Part shown: piece after piece, positions 52,660 through 60,995 of the stretch
How the letters are laid out: the number at the start of each line of letters is the position of its first letter
Position numbering within the stretch: position 1 is the first letter of the stretch
NCBI RefSeq assembly: GCF_029868385.1
Contig: NZ_JARWNX010000056.1
Coordinates: 124,001 to 188,000 of the forward strand
DNA length: 64,000 nt
DNA from: Nocardia cyriacigeorgica
GTDB lineage: Bacteria; Actinomycetota; Actinomycetes; Mycobacteriales; Mycobacteriaceae
Direction of reading: 5' to 3'
Notes under the pieces: model-generated
The model's database searches: none
What the model was told of the DNA's origin: nothing
Seen by the model: the letters and a program-made list of their open reading frames with translations, nothing else
Translations under genes and position numbers: made by a program

Positions 52660-52990
52660 TGGACCCGGCGGTCGGATCCGGCCCACGCCGCATCCCGGGC
52701 AGCGAGCCGGGTGTTCAGGGCGAGGAGCGGGAACACCCGCCCACGGGGCGCCGAAATGCGCCTCCAGCAGCACGTGCGTACTGGGCGCGAGGACCGCGAC
52801 CGGCCGACCATCGGCCAGCGGTGCCAACGCACCGGCGAGCCTGCGGCATCGCTCACGCAACTGCGTATAGATCCACCGCCGCGGGCCGTCGATCACCGCC
52901 ACCCGGTCGCCGTGCGCATCCGCGGCTCGGTCCAGGAAGGCGACCGGGGGTCAACGGCTCATAGGACAAACGATCGAGCTCGGTCCCACC
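52660..52990 (-). pseudogene. AMP-dependent acyl-CoA synthetase, N-terminal remnant with frameshifts
   Basis: The minus strand encodes the start of an adenylate-forming enzyme: LSYEPLTP, then a shift in a CCCCC run, then FLDRAADAHGDRVAVIDGPR and RWIYTQLRERCRRLAGALAP, and ADGRPVAVLAPSTHVLLEAH. A second shift leads to PLLALNTRLAARDAAW. In intact enzymes of 520-550 residues this is only the first quarter. The catalytic core (SGTTG-type motif, lysine) is gone. The fragment lies between the truncated symporter and the F420-type protein gene. Confidence 0.7.
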
Positions 52991-53007
52991 TGCCGCCGGC
53001 GGGCTGG

Positions 53008-53445
53008 TCAACGCAACTCACAGATCACCACCGGGATGTCACGGGTGGTGCGTTTCTGATAGTCGGCGTAACCCTTGTACGCCGCGACGATCTGCGGCCA
53101 CAGTTCGGCCTTTTCCTGCGGGTCGGCGGTGCGGGCGTGCATCTTCCGCCGCCGACCATCGATCACCAGCTCGGCGTCCGGACGTGCCTGGAGGTTTCGG
53201 TACCAGTCCGGATGCCGGTCGTCACCGCCCTTCGATGCGACGAGCACCACCCGGTCGGCGTCGTGCACCGGTGTGGTCAGATAGCAGGACCGGGCAAGCC
53301 CGGACTTTCGGCCGACCGTGTGCAGCTCGACGACCGGCATACCGAATGGTTTCGCCAGCAACCGATTTCCGCTGAGTGTGAGTACCAACCGGTGGGCCAG
53401 GTTCATCACCTTGGCCCCGCCGTCCTTCACCGTGTACTTGTCCAT
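53008..53445 (-). CDS. Deazaflavin (F420)-dependent nitroreductase family protein
   Basis: This protein has 145 residues and the split beta-barrel pattern of the DDN/F420-dependent nitroreductase family: FGMPVVELHTVGRKSGLARS (TxGRKSG motif contacting the cofactor), VLVASKGGDDRHPDWYRNLQ (conserved GG-x-x-x-P-x-W-x-x-N) and RTADPQEKAELWPQIVAAYK. ATG 53445 is supported by AGGGGA six bases upstream. GTG 53448 directly precedes it. Such enzymes reduce quinones or nitroaromatics with F420H2 and protect against redox stress. It is 134 bases from the DGAT gene and reads in the same direction. Confidence 0.9.
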   Translation of the reverse strand: MDKYTVKDGGAKVMNLAHRLVLTLSGNRLLAKPFGMPVVELHTVGRKSGLARSCYLTTPVHDADRVVLVASKGGDDRHPDWYRNLQARPDAELVIDGRRRKMHARTADPQEKAELWPQIVAAYKGYADYQKRTTRDIPVVICELR

Positions 53446-53579
53446 CACATGTCCCCTGTCGTGAATACGTCGAAGCCTTCTCGAAGACCACTCGGCTCAA
53501 GTTAGCAGTGCATACACTATCAGATATGTGATTGCCGTCAACATTAAGGTGGGTGTGGTTCGCCGTCGGCCGCCCGACG

Positions 53580-54920
53580 TCAGTCGTCCGTCCGCTCGGT
53601 ATCGACGCGCGACGCGAGTTCGTCGACGGCCCGCCGAATGCCTGCTGCCAGCACATCGAGATCGGCGGTCGTGTCGTAATCGCCGGTGATGCCGATCGCC
53701 AGCCGGTCGTGATAGCTGAGAATCGCGACCGCGGTGCGCAGGCGCATGGCGATCGGTACGGCGGGGAGGAGTTCGAGTACGCGGTGTCCGTGCAGGGTGA
53801 GCGGATGCCGCGGGCCGGGCACGTTGGTCGCGATCGCCCCGACTCCTCGTTGCGGAAGTTTGCCCACGAGCCGCAGCGTCCACGCCACGGGGGCGAACGG
53901 TAGCCAGCGCGCCGCCTCCAGGAGGTTGTGCTCGGCGCTCGACGCGCCGCTGGACTTGTTCGCCGCCATCGTCGCGTGCACCACGTGCAGTCGATCGATC
54001 GGATCACCGACATCGATCGGCAGGTACGGCAGCACCGCCGAGACACGGTTGTCGAGCACATATTTGGCGTGTTCGGCGCGCATCGAGACCGGCACCAGGA
54101 TACGCAGCAGATCCGCCGTCGGTTCCTCACCACGGGCGAGCAGCAGCTCCCGGTATCCCCCGGCGATCGCGGCGAGAACGACATCGTTGACCGTGACGCC
54201 GTAGGCGGCGCCGATCCGGGTCACGACCGGCAGCGACACCCGGACGGCGGTGTATCGACGTTGCCGCCCGATCGGGCCGTTCAGCGATGACACCGGCGAT
54301 GGCTTCACCACGGCGGCGCCCACCGGTAGGAGGCTGCGCATCGTCGTGAACAACATGCCCGGCACCGCAAACGGCAGCCGCAGCAGACCGGACAGCCCCG
54401 ACCGCTCGCCCACCTGTCCCCCACCGCGCGCTGTGGGCTGTGCCTGCGCCGCGACCGGTTCGCAGAGCCGTTCGAACATGGCCACACCGGACACACCGTC
54501 CAGCAGACTGTGATGCGCCTTGATGATCAACGCCCACCGCCCCTCACACAGCCCTTCGACCACCACGCACTGCCACAGTGGGCGATCCCGGTCCAGCCGC
54601 TCCTCCAGTTCGATCGCCACCAGTTCCCACAGGGTCGCGTCGTCGCCCGGCGCGGGCAGCCCGGCCCAGCGCAGGTGATGAGCGAGGTCGAAGGCTGGAT
54701 CGTCCTCCCAGGTCGGGGTCGTCATATCCAGCGGCGCGCGGTGCACCCGCTGACGCAGCCGCGGCACCGCACGCAGCCGTTCGGCCAGCGCGGCGGCGAA
54801 GACCGGCCGCGGCGGCGGCGCTCCCGCCATGATCGCCACCACACCGATCCCGAGGCTGACGCGCTGGTCGGCGTCCTCCAGCTCGATGAACCCCGAATCG
54901 AGCGGCCGTAGCTCGGTCAT
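53580..54920 (-). CDS. Wax ester synthase/diacylglycerol acyltransferase (WS/DGAT)
   Basis: This acyltransferase has 446 residues. The active-site motif HHxxxDG is at 136-142 (AHHSLLDG), with LDRDRPLWQCVVVEGL just before it. NGPIGRQRRYTAVRVSLPVV and TNVPGPRHPLTLHGHRVLEL (the N-x-P-G-P motif near the C-terminus) are characteristic. Enzymes of this family make triacylglycerol or wax esters from acyl-CoA. The mycobacterial Tgs1 is induced in hypoxic dormancy. The neighbourhood here (stress proteins, Acg-like nitroreductase) argues for the same use. ATG 54920 begins at the expected position. The divergent gene at 55163 is a collapsed paralogue. Confidence 0.93.
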   Translation of the reverse strand: MTELRPLDSGFIELEDADQRVSLGIGVVAIMAGAPPPRPVFAAALAERLRAVPRLRQRVHRAPLDMTTPTWEDDPAFDLAHHLRWAGLPAPGDDATLWELVAIELEERLDRDRPLWQCVVVEGLCEGRWALIIKAHHSLLDGVSGVAMFERLCEPVAAQAQPTARGGGQVGERSGLSGLLRLPFAVPGMLFTTMRSLLPVGAAVVKPSPVSSLNGPIGRQRRYTAVRVSLPVVTRIGAAYGVTVNDVVLAAIAGGYRELLLARGEEPTADLLRILVPVSMRAEHAKYVLDNRVSAVLPYLPIDVGDPIDRLHVVHATMAANKSSGASSAEHNLLEAARWLPFAPVAWTLRLVGKLPQRGVGAIATNVPGPRHPLTLHGHRVLELLPAVPIAMRLRTAVAILSYHDRLAIGITGDYDTTADLDVLAAGIRRAVDELASRVDTERTDD

Positions 54921-55162
54921 GGTCTGCCGTCCTGTCGCACATGGTGACGATCCGATGTGTCCAGGGTCCTCCTGCCGCTGGTGACCGCGCTGCGGCCGAT
55001 GGTCACCGGCGACAGGGCCGGGAGTCGCCTGTGCGGCCGGGGTCCGAGCGGTGCCGAAGGTCCCACGGACCGTGCCTCTTCGGCACTGTGGTCGGCGCGG
55101 CCGGTGCGCCTACCGTGCAGGCACATCATCGGTACCTATCGAGGTGGTGAGGAGGCGCAGGG

Positions 55163-55703
55163 ATGCGCACGCGGACGACTCGGTTGTCGCAGACCGATTT
55201 CCTCACGTGGCGATTGCAGCGGAATCCGATCTTGCAGCCGACCATTGTGTCGATCTTGATGCTGGACACCACTGTCCCGCTTCGTGGTACCCGTCGACGA
55301 CACCGACCCCGCGGCGCTGATGGGTCGGGTCCGTGCGCTGATCCGGCGGCAGGTCGAGGAGCCGTCGATCCCGCATTCGGCCGCCGTGGCGGCGGTCCTC
55401 AACCGGGTACCGGTCGCGCTGATCGCCGGAATGCTCGAACATGTCGACTTCGTGGCGTCGGATGTGCCCGGCTCACCGGTCCCTATCTATCTCGCGGGTG
55501 CGCGTATCGACCGGATGTACGCCTTCAGCCCTACTCTCGGCACCGCCTTCAACGTGACGATGACCTCCCATGCGGGCACCTGCTATGTCGGTATCAATGC
55601 CGATACCGCCGCCGTTCCCGATGTCGACACCCTCACCGCATGCCTCGCCGAGGGGTTCCGCACGGTACTGAACCTCGGCGGTCCGCGCGCCGCAGAGAGC
55701 TGA
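55163..55703 (+). pseudogene. Second WS/DGAT gene with large internal deletion
   Basis: ATG 55163, with GAGGAGGCGCAGGG upstream, begins MRTRTTRLSQTDFLTWRLQR and NPILQPTIVSILMLD, an ordinary DGAT N-terminus. After about 36 residues the frame is lost, and the next stretch is already the C-terminal part (VPVDDTDPAALMGRVRALIR, FVASDVPGSPVPIYLAGARI, AFSPTLGTAFNVTMTSHAGT), ending at 55703. About 300 residues, including HHxxxDG, have been deleted. The remaining C-terminal half is well preserved, so the deletion may be recent. Its original partner role beside the intact DGAT gene is clear, but no enzyme can be made now. Confidence 0.8.
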
Positions 55704-55857
55704 ACCGCTCGGCTCTTCGCTTCGGCCGCGCTCTGCCCGATCGCGACCTCGCCAGCGAGAAACCGGCTGCCGATCGGGCCAGCGTTCGGCTGGTTGTCGC
55801 GGACGAGCGTGCGCCCCGACCCGAGGTCAGGACCGCACGCGTGATCCGCCCCGGAGG

Positions 55858-56778
55858 TCAGTCCCGGTGCACGACCATCACCGGGCAATGTGCGTGCTGC
55901 ACCAGGTAATTGCTCGTCGAACCGAGCAGCAGACCGCGGAAGCCGCCGCGGCCGCGGCTGCCGACCACGATCAGTTGCGCGTTCTTGGACCAGTGCATCA
56001 GGTGTTGGCGTGGGCCCGACATGTAGATCTCGCGGCTGACCTCGACGGTCGGGTACTTCTCCTGCCAGCCCGCCAATCGCTCGGCCAGCAGCGCCTTTTC
56101 GCCGATCTCCAGGTCTGCGGTGGGTAGGTCCAGATAGGACGCTCCGGCGAATACACCCTGGGACAGGTCGCTCCAGGCGTGCACCGCGACGAGATCGGTT
56201 CCGCGTTCGGAGGCCTCGCTGAACGCGGCTTCGATGGCGGGCTCACCGACCGCGCTGCCGTCGACACCGACGACGACCGGTCCGCTGTCGCGCACCGTGT
56301 GCTGGGGGTGCGCCTCCCGAACCACGACGACGCGGCCGTGGCCGTGGGCGGCGACGGACAGCAGGGTCGAACCCAGGTGTGCGAGGGGGCCGACCATCGC
56401 CCCGGCGCCGAGCACGGTCAGATACGCGGTGTCGGACAGCTCGATCAGCAGACGGCCCGCAGCGCTTTCCGACAGTTCGGTGACGACCTCGATGGTCGGA
56501 TCGATATCGGTGACGAGGCGGGCCGCCGAATCCAGCACCTGTTCGCCGTTGCGGCGGACGTTCTCGGCGATGGGCGGGACGACGACATCGTAAGAGGTGA
56601 GCATCACGTTGGTGGTCTTCAGGTCGTAGCCGTGGGCGATGACGAGACGTCGTCCACGCGCGGAGGCGGTCCGGGCGGCCCATTCCACCGCGCGGGTGCT
56701 CGCGGGTGTGCCGTCGGTGCCGACCACGATGGCGGCCGAGGCCAGAGTATGCCGGTCACGAGCGGGTTGCGGAGTCAT
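55858..56778 (-). CDS. Universal stress protein, tandem two-domain (USP 1)
   Basis: This protein has 306 residues and two UspA folds. Domain 1 begins IVVGTDGTPASTRAVEWAAR and ends with a diverged loop (GAGAMVGPLAHLGSTLLSVA). Domain 2 begins VVVGVDGSAVGEPAIEAAFS and ends with the full ATP-binding motif G-x2-G-x9-G(S/T) in VGSRGRGGFRGLLLGSTSNY. Tandem USPs of this size are members of the DosR regulon in mycobacteria and may bind ATP or sense energy state. ATG 56778 is the start. An upstream box at 56848-56861 resembles a DosR site. It follows USP 2 in the same direction after about 245 bases. Confidence 0.92.
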   Translation of the reverse strand: MTPQPARDRHTLASAAIVVGTDGTPASTRAVEWAARTASARGRRLVIAHGYDLKTTNVMLTSYDVVVPPIAENVRRNGEQVLDSAARLVTDIDPTIEVVTELSESAAGRLLIELSDTAYLTVLGAGAMVGPLAHLGSTLLSVAAHGHGRVVVVREAHPQHTVRDSGPVVVGVDGSAVGEPAIEAAFSEASERGTDLVAVHAWSDLSQGVFAGASYLDLPTADLEIGEKALLAERLAGWQEKYPTVEVSREIYMSGPRQHLMHWSKNAQLIVVGSRGRGGFRGLLLGSTSNYLVQHAHCPVMVVHRD

Positions 56779-56847
56779 GGCGGTGGGCCTTCCCTTCCGT
56801 TCGGGGTGGGTCACTCCCAGTGTCGATCGCCGCCGCGATCCGCCCCA

Positions 56848-56883
56848 GGGACTTCGGGCCTCATTTCCGAGGACTCGATGCCC
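56848..56883. promoter_or_regulatory. Candidate DosR-type boxes upstream of USP 1
   Basis: GGGACTTCGGGCCT (56848-56861) matches the DosR core GGGACTWWAGTCCC at 10 of 14 positions, and a weaker second copy AGGACTCGATGCCC (56870-56883; 9 of 14) lies 22 bases further on. Tandem boxes about two helical turns apart and some 70 bases upstream of the ATG are typical for DosR targets. Confidence 0.45.
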
Positions 56884-57022
56884 TCCGAATCGGAATCCGT
56901 CCGCCGCACAACGCCCCTCTGGTCTCGCCGAGTCGGAGCTGCTCCACGCCTCACCTCTTCCGGCACTGCGATCAACGCCGCCCACCGTACCCAGGGCTGC
57001 TCTCACCTCACCCGGTCGCAGC

Positions 57023-57924
57023 TCAGCGCGTACGGACGACCACGACCGGGCAGGCGACGGTGTGCAGTACGGCATTGCTGGTCGAGCCGAGCACCATGCT
57101 GGCGAAACCGCCGCGGCCATGGCTGCCGACGACAACCATCTGGGCATAGTCGGATTGGTCGTGTAGGGCGTGTGTCGGCCGATTCGGCACGACGATTCTG
57201 CGGACGACGACATCGGGGTATTTCTCCGCGAAGCCCGCGAGCCGCTCGGCGAGCACGGCTCGTTCGGATTCGCGCAGCGATTCCCAGTCCTTCATCGGCA
57301 GATCCAGCGAGGTGCTGTCGCTCCAGGCGTGTAGCGCGACCAGGCCGACCTTGCGGCGGTCGGCCGCGTCGAAGGCGTATTCGACTGCGGCCACACTGTT
57401 TTCGGTGCCGTCGACGCCGACGAGGATCGGTTTGTCCGCCGAGGCGGCATCGAGTGCGGCGAAATCGTGGATGACGGCCACCGGGCAGCGAGCGTGTCGG
57501 GTCACCGCGGTGCTGACCGACCCGAGCAGGGTCCGCCGGAAGGCACCGAGCCCGCGGCTGCCGACGACCAGGATCCGGGCGGTCGTGGACCGTTCCAGCA
57601 GGGTGGGGACGATGAATTCGGGGGTGACCTCGGTGGTCAGGACGAGCCGATCGTCCTCGCCGACGGCGCGGCGCGCGACCGATGCCGCTTCGGCCACGAT
57701 CCGTTCACCGTCGGTGTGCAACCATCCCCGCTCGCTCTCGGGTAGATCGAGGCCTTCACTCAAGGCCGAGGCCATCGCGATTCCGGTGGAGGTGAGCAGG
57801 TGCAGCGGCGCGTCGTGCAACACAGCTTCTGCCGCCGCCCATGCCACCGCCTGATGGAACTCGCCGAACCGTCGACGGCGGCCAGGACGAGCCGATCGCC
57901 CGCCGTGTTCGTGTGCGCAGACAT
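57023..57924 (-). pseudogene. Universal stress protein with frameshift near the N-terminus (USP 2)
   Basis: ATG 57924, with GGAAGGGG six bases upstream, starts MSAHTNTAGDRLVLAAVDGS, a normal first USP strand with the VDGS loop. Near 57868 one base is out of step. The downstream frame continues without a break (AVAWAAAEAVLHDAPLHLLT, VVGSRGLGAFRRTLLGSVST, VGVDGTENSVAAVEYAFDAA, VVGSHGRGGFASMVLGSTSN) to the stop at 57023. Both ATP-binding motifs are intact. A single indel is therefore all that separates it from a full 298-residue tandem USP, so a sequencing error or a very recent mutation are both plausible. It probably forms an operon with the upstream Rv1733c-like gene, 44 bases away. Confidence 0.75.
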
Positions 57925-57968
57925 CCGCATCCCCTTCCTCGATGATCGTCGGCCGGGCCTACCTGCGA

Positions 57969-58565
57969 CTATGACATGTCGCCGGTGACCGGTTTGTCGA
58001 ACCGCACCCATTCACGGTCCCACTGCGTGGCGTGGCGACGATCCGACAGCAGGACGGCGCCCCGGATCAGCCCGAACCCGATCAGGCAGGTGACGGTCCA
58101 GATGAGCACCGCCGCGCCGATTCCGGCGAAGGCGGCGGTCACCGGGTGGCGCGGCGTATCGGTGGGCGCACCGGCGTCATCGAGCCAGACCGCAACCCGG
58201 TCGCCGATTTCGGTGCGTCGCGCTACCGGGATCGTGGCGGTCTGCGGCTGGTCTCTGGTATCCCAGCGCACCTGGGCCGTGAAATCGTGTGCGTCATCGG
58301 ACCACACGGGCTCGGTGAGCACCGTCGCGTCGACGGCGGTGACCGCCGCCTGTTCGGCGCGCACGCGCGCGGCGTCGTCGGTGTAGATCTGGGTGCCGAT
58401 CGTCAATGCCAGTGGTAGCGCCAGCAGCACCGCACCGAGCACCACCATCCGCAGCAGGAGCACCGCACGGTCGGCGGAGCGCAGCAGCGGGTTGGGGTTC
58501 CACGGCCGCCTGCACCACCACGCCGCGATATCCGCCCGCGTGCGCGCGTCCGCTCCGTCGGCCAT
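57969..58565 (-). CDS. Rv1733c-like two-helix membrane protein
   Basis: This protein has 198 residues and two membrane helices, at about 35-58 (LLLRMVVLGAVLLALPLALT) and 145-167 (AFAGIGAAVLIWTVTCLIGF). An extracytoplasmic domain of about 85 residues lies between them (VTAVDATVLTEPVWSDDAHD, then RTEIGDRVAVWLDDAGAPTD). The cytoplasmic start WWCRRPWNPNPLLRSADRAV with its Trp/Pro pattern matches mycobacterial Rv1733c, a DosR-regulated latency antigen of unknown function. The short C-terminus contains a conserved Trp-Asp-x-Glu-Trp (QWDREWVRFD). ATG 58565 has GAAAGG upstream. The neighbouring USP genes strengthen the identification. Confidence 0.8.
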   Translation of the reverse strand: MADGADARTRADIAAWWCRRPWNPNPLLRSADRAVLLLRMVVLGAVLLALPLALTIGTQIYTDDAARVRAEQAAVTAVDATVLTEPVWSDDAHDFTAQVRWDTRDQPQTATIPVARRTEIGDRVAVWLDDAGAPTDTPRHPVTAAFAGIGAAVLIWTVTCLIGFGLIRGAVLLSDRRHATQWDREWVRFDKPVTGDMS

Positions 58566-58704
58566 GGCGAGACCTTTCTCGAACAGCGATCCTTCGTTCC
58601 TGTGTCGAGCTTCGCGCGGGCCCCTGCCGCACCGACAGGGAACAAGGTCATCGGCGGGCAGGGTCCACCGGCACCCGCCGCCGACCAGGTGGCTTCGGAC
58701 CCGC

Positions 58705-58880
58705 GCATCTCACCGCGATCGGCGCGTGGGGTCTCAGCAGAGGCGGGTTGCTCGGCTCCACCGTGCTCGCCGTCGCGGCGCATAGCGCGCGGCGGATTCG
58801 CCGGGCTGCTGCTCGGTTCGACCAGCAACGCCCTCGTGCAGAGCGCCCACTGCCCCGTCATGGTCGTTCATCCGCGCTGA
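58705..58880 (+). pseudogene. Collapsed universal stress protein remnant
   Basis: On the plus strand, the ends of both USP domains are recognisable side by side: GLSRGGLLGSTVLAVAAHS from the first and RGGFAGLLLGSTSNALVQSA then HCPVMVVHPR from the second, joined with a frame change. In an intact tandem USP these lie about 140 residues apart, so the second domain body has been deleted and the first is truncated. It is read opposite to the surrounding genes. This is the fourth USP gene of the cluster, now dead. Confidence 0.7.
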
Positions 58881-58905
58881 CCGACCACCGGGCGCCATCG
58901 GCAGA

Positions 58906-59886
58906 TCACTCGACGTCGGTGGGGAACAGCAGATCCTGGACCGGGCGGCGCGGTGTCGCCGGGAGGGGTTCGTTGCTCGTCGGCGCCCACCCGACCCGGA
59001 CGAACGCTTGCGGGTAGCTGGTGCCGTTCAGCATCTCCGACCGGATCTCGTCGCGTTGGGTGGGGATCTCGAGCGGTTCGGTGAGTGCGCAACTGGCGAG
59101 CCCGATATTGGCGGCGGTCAGCAGCACCGCGCTCATCGCCTCCCCGGCACGCAAACGCGACATCCGGTCGTCGCCTGATGTGCCGAGCATCAGCAGTTCG
59201 GCGTAATCGCGTTCTTCGGCGGGGTCGGCCAGTTCGGGCGCGGCGAAAGCGCGCGAGGGCAGATCGTCACAGGGCCGCGGCGCCGGGGTGTTGCGGGCGG
59301 GCACACCGTCCGGGCTGCCGTGTCGGCCGGACCATACGGCCAGCTCGAACCGGTAATCGGGATCGTCGGCGTGCTGACGCGCCGCCGCGCGGGCCGCGAC
59401 CACCAGACGGTCGCGTTCATGGTCCGGTACGGGGCGCACGATCGCGCCGAGGGCGGCCGCCCGCTCGGTCAGCAGTCCGAGATAGCCGGGCGGGACGGGC
59501 CATGAGGTGTAGTGGCGGCGGTCGGTCCGGCGTTCCCGGATCGCGGCGCTCATCGCGATCTCCTGGCTGGTGGCGCGATGGGCCACCAGGGTGACGGCGG
59601 CGAGATGATCGGGATCGTCGGGGTTCGGCAGCCGGTGCACCACCGTCGCCCAGCCCGCGGCCGCGAAGGCCACCGACAGGTGGTGCAGGGCGGCGCCGCA
59701 GCTCAGGATCAGGTCACGCCGGTCGGGGTCGGCGATCGGCAGGGCCCGGTCCGCGTCGAGATACAGATGGACACTCCGATCGGCGATGCGCCAGCGCCAC
59801 GGCTGAACGTTGTGTACCGACGGCGCTCGTCCGGCGAGCGCGAGTACCGCCGCAACGGTGGTGTCATCAGGCAATCCGCGGTCCAT
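58906..59886 (-). CDS. Acg-like nitroreductase family protein
   Basis: This protein has 326 residues and two nitroreductase-fold repeats, as in mycobacterial Acg (Rv2032) and its paralogues Rv3127 and Rv3131. The opening motif is LALAGRAPSVHNVQPWRWRI. The second half contains LLMLGTSGDDRMSRLRAGEA, MSAVLLTAANIGLASCALTE and PQAFVRVGWAPTSNEPLPAT. Acg from M. tuberculosis binds FMN but has no detected nitroreductase activity, and may store flavin. All relatives named are DosR-regulated. ATG 59886 starts at the conserved region. The gene is divergent from USP 3 with a 236-base intergenic region that contains the inverted TTGGTC/GACCAA repeat. Confidence 0.88.
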   Translation of the reverse strand: MDRGLPDDTTVAAVLALAGRAPSVHNVQPWRWRIADRSVHLYLDADRALPIADPDRRDLILSCGAALHHLSVAFAAAGWATVVHRLPNPDDPDHLAAVTLVAHRATSQEIAMSAAIRERRTDRRHYTSWPVPPGYLGLLTERAAALGAIVRPVPDHERDRLVVAARAAARQHADDPDYRFELAVWSGRHGSPDGVPARNTPAPRPCDDLPSRAFAAPELADPAEERDYAELLMLGTSGDDRMSRLRAGEAMSAVLLTAANIGLASCALTEPLEIPTQRDEIRSEMLNGTSYPQAFVRVGWAPTSNEPLPATPRRPVQDLLFPTDVE

Positions 59887-60012
59887 GATGTCCGTCCTTC
59901 GTCGATGGTTGCGCCACCACCGTCGCACCACCGCGACACGACCGATAAGGGCACGAGGACCCCTCCTGTGGTGACTTCGGACGGCTTTCGCGGCCGGTCC
60001 GCGGAAACGTCT

Positions 60013-60042
60013 TTGGTCCTCGGCAGCGGTGACCAAGGACCG
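60013..60042. promoter_or_regulatory. Inverted repeat upstream of USP 3, possible DosR-type site
   Basis: TTGGTC (60013-60018) and GACCAA (60031-60036) are perfect arms 12 bases apart. Each flank (CTTTGGTCC and GACCAAGGACC) resembles a half of the DosR box, with 9 of 14 matches in the best alignment. It lies about 80-110 bases upstream of USP 3. The match is weak by itself. Confidence 0.35.
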
Positions 60043-60122
60043 GCGCGATAGACCCGCCACCCTGCCTAGCCTTCCGGTATCCGAAGCAACGGAGCAGCCG
60101 AAGGGCCAGAAAGGCGAACCCG

Positions 60123-60995
60123 ATGTCCGCATTCACGAATTCACCGGTCGTCGTCGGAGCAGACGGTTCCGAACAATCACTGGTCGCTGTGCGCTGGGCG
60201 GCCGCCTACGCGGCGCGACGCCGGCTGCCGCTGCACCTGGTGTACGCGATCGGCGTGCCCGTCGATTTCGTGCCGGGGCTGTCCGGGCCGCCTCTGGATT
60301 ACGAGGCGTTCCGCGCACGGGGCGAAACCCTGCTCGGTGCGGCGGCCGAGGTCGCGAAAAATGCCGCCGGATCGAGCGCGACCGTCGACCTCACCACCGC
60401 TGTGGTCGGCGCAGAGCCGATCCCGGTGCTGCGGGATCTCGGCCGGACCGCGTCCCTGCTCGTGGTCGGCAGCCGTGGGCTCGGCGCGTTTCGGCGGACG
60501 CTGCTCGGATCGGTCAGCAGCGCGCTGGCCAGGCATGCGCCGTGCCCTGTCGCCGTCGTTCCCGACGCCGAGGGCGGTGTGTGGGAGGGCTCGGTGGTGG
60601 TCGGTGTCGACGGCTCACCGCACAGTGCCCGTGCCATCGCGATCGCCTTCGACGAAGCCTCGACACGTGACACCGGTGTCGTCGCCGTACACGCCTGGTC
60701 GGAGTTCAACCGGTACGACGCGCGGCCCGATATGCAGACCCAGGCCGAGGCGCTGCTATCGGAGAGCATCGCCGGATATCGCGAGATGTACCCCGACGTG
60801 CCGGTCAAGCGGGTGGTCGTGCAGGACCGCCCGGCGCGCGCGCTGTTGCACGCGGCGGCGTCGGCGCAGCTGATCGTCGTCGGCAGTCGCGGACGGGGTG
60901 GATTCGTCGGGATGACGCTCGGCTCGGTGAGTCAGGCCGTCCTGCATACCGCCGAATGCCCACTGATCATCGTTCGCGACGCCGATGACGGCTGA
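60123..60995 (+). CDS. Universal stress protein, tandem two-domain (USP 3)
   Basis: This protein has 290 residues and two complete UspA domains. Domain 1 starts VVVGADGSEQSLVAVRWAAA and closes with VVGSRGLGAFRRTLLGSVSS. Domain 2 starts VVVGVDGSPHSARAIAIAFD and closes with VVGSRGRGGFVGMTLGSVSQ. Both G-x2-G-x9-G(S/T) ATP-binding motifs are present. ATG 60123 is preceded by AAAGG at nine bases. It is divergent from the Acg-like gene, the arrangement seen for acg and hspX-type genes in the mycobacterial dormancy regulon. The sequence is most like USP 2, so the two probably arose by duplication. Confidence 0.93.
   Translation: MSAFTNSPVVVGADGSEQSLVAVRWAAAYAARRRLPLHLVYAIGVPVDFVPGLSGPPLDYEAFRARGETLLGAAAEVAKNAAGSSATVDLTTAVVGAEPIPVLRDLGRTASLLVVGSRGLGAFRRTLLGSVSSALARHAPCPVAVVPDAEGGVWEGSVVVGVDGSPHSARAIAIAFDEASTRDTGVVAVHAWSEFNRYDARPDMQTQAEALLSESIAGYREMYPDVPVKRVVVQDRPARALLHAAASAQLIVVGSRGRGGFVGMTLGSVSQAVLHTAECPLIIVRDADDG

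Noticed and set aside
54921..55162. DosR-type box between the two DGAT genes
   Set aside because: The region has GGTCC and GGACC elements (AGGTCCCACGGACCG), but no arrangement that matches the DosR core better than chance for such GC-rich DNA.
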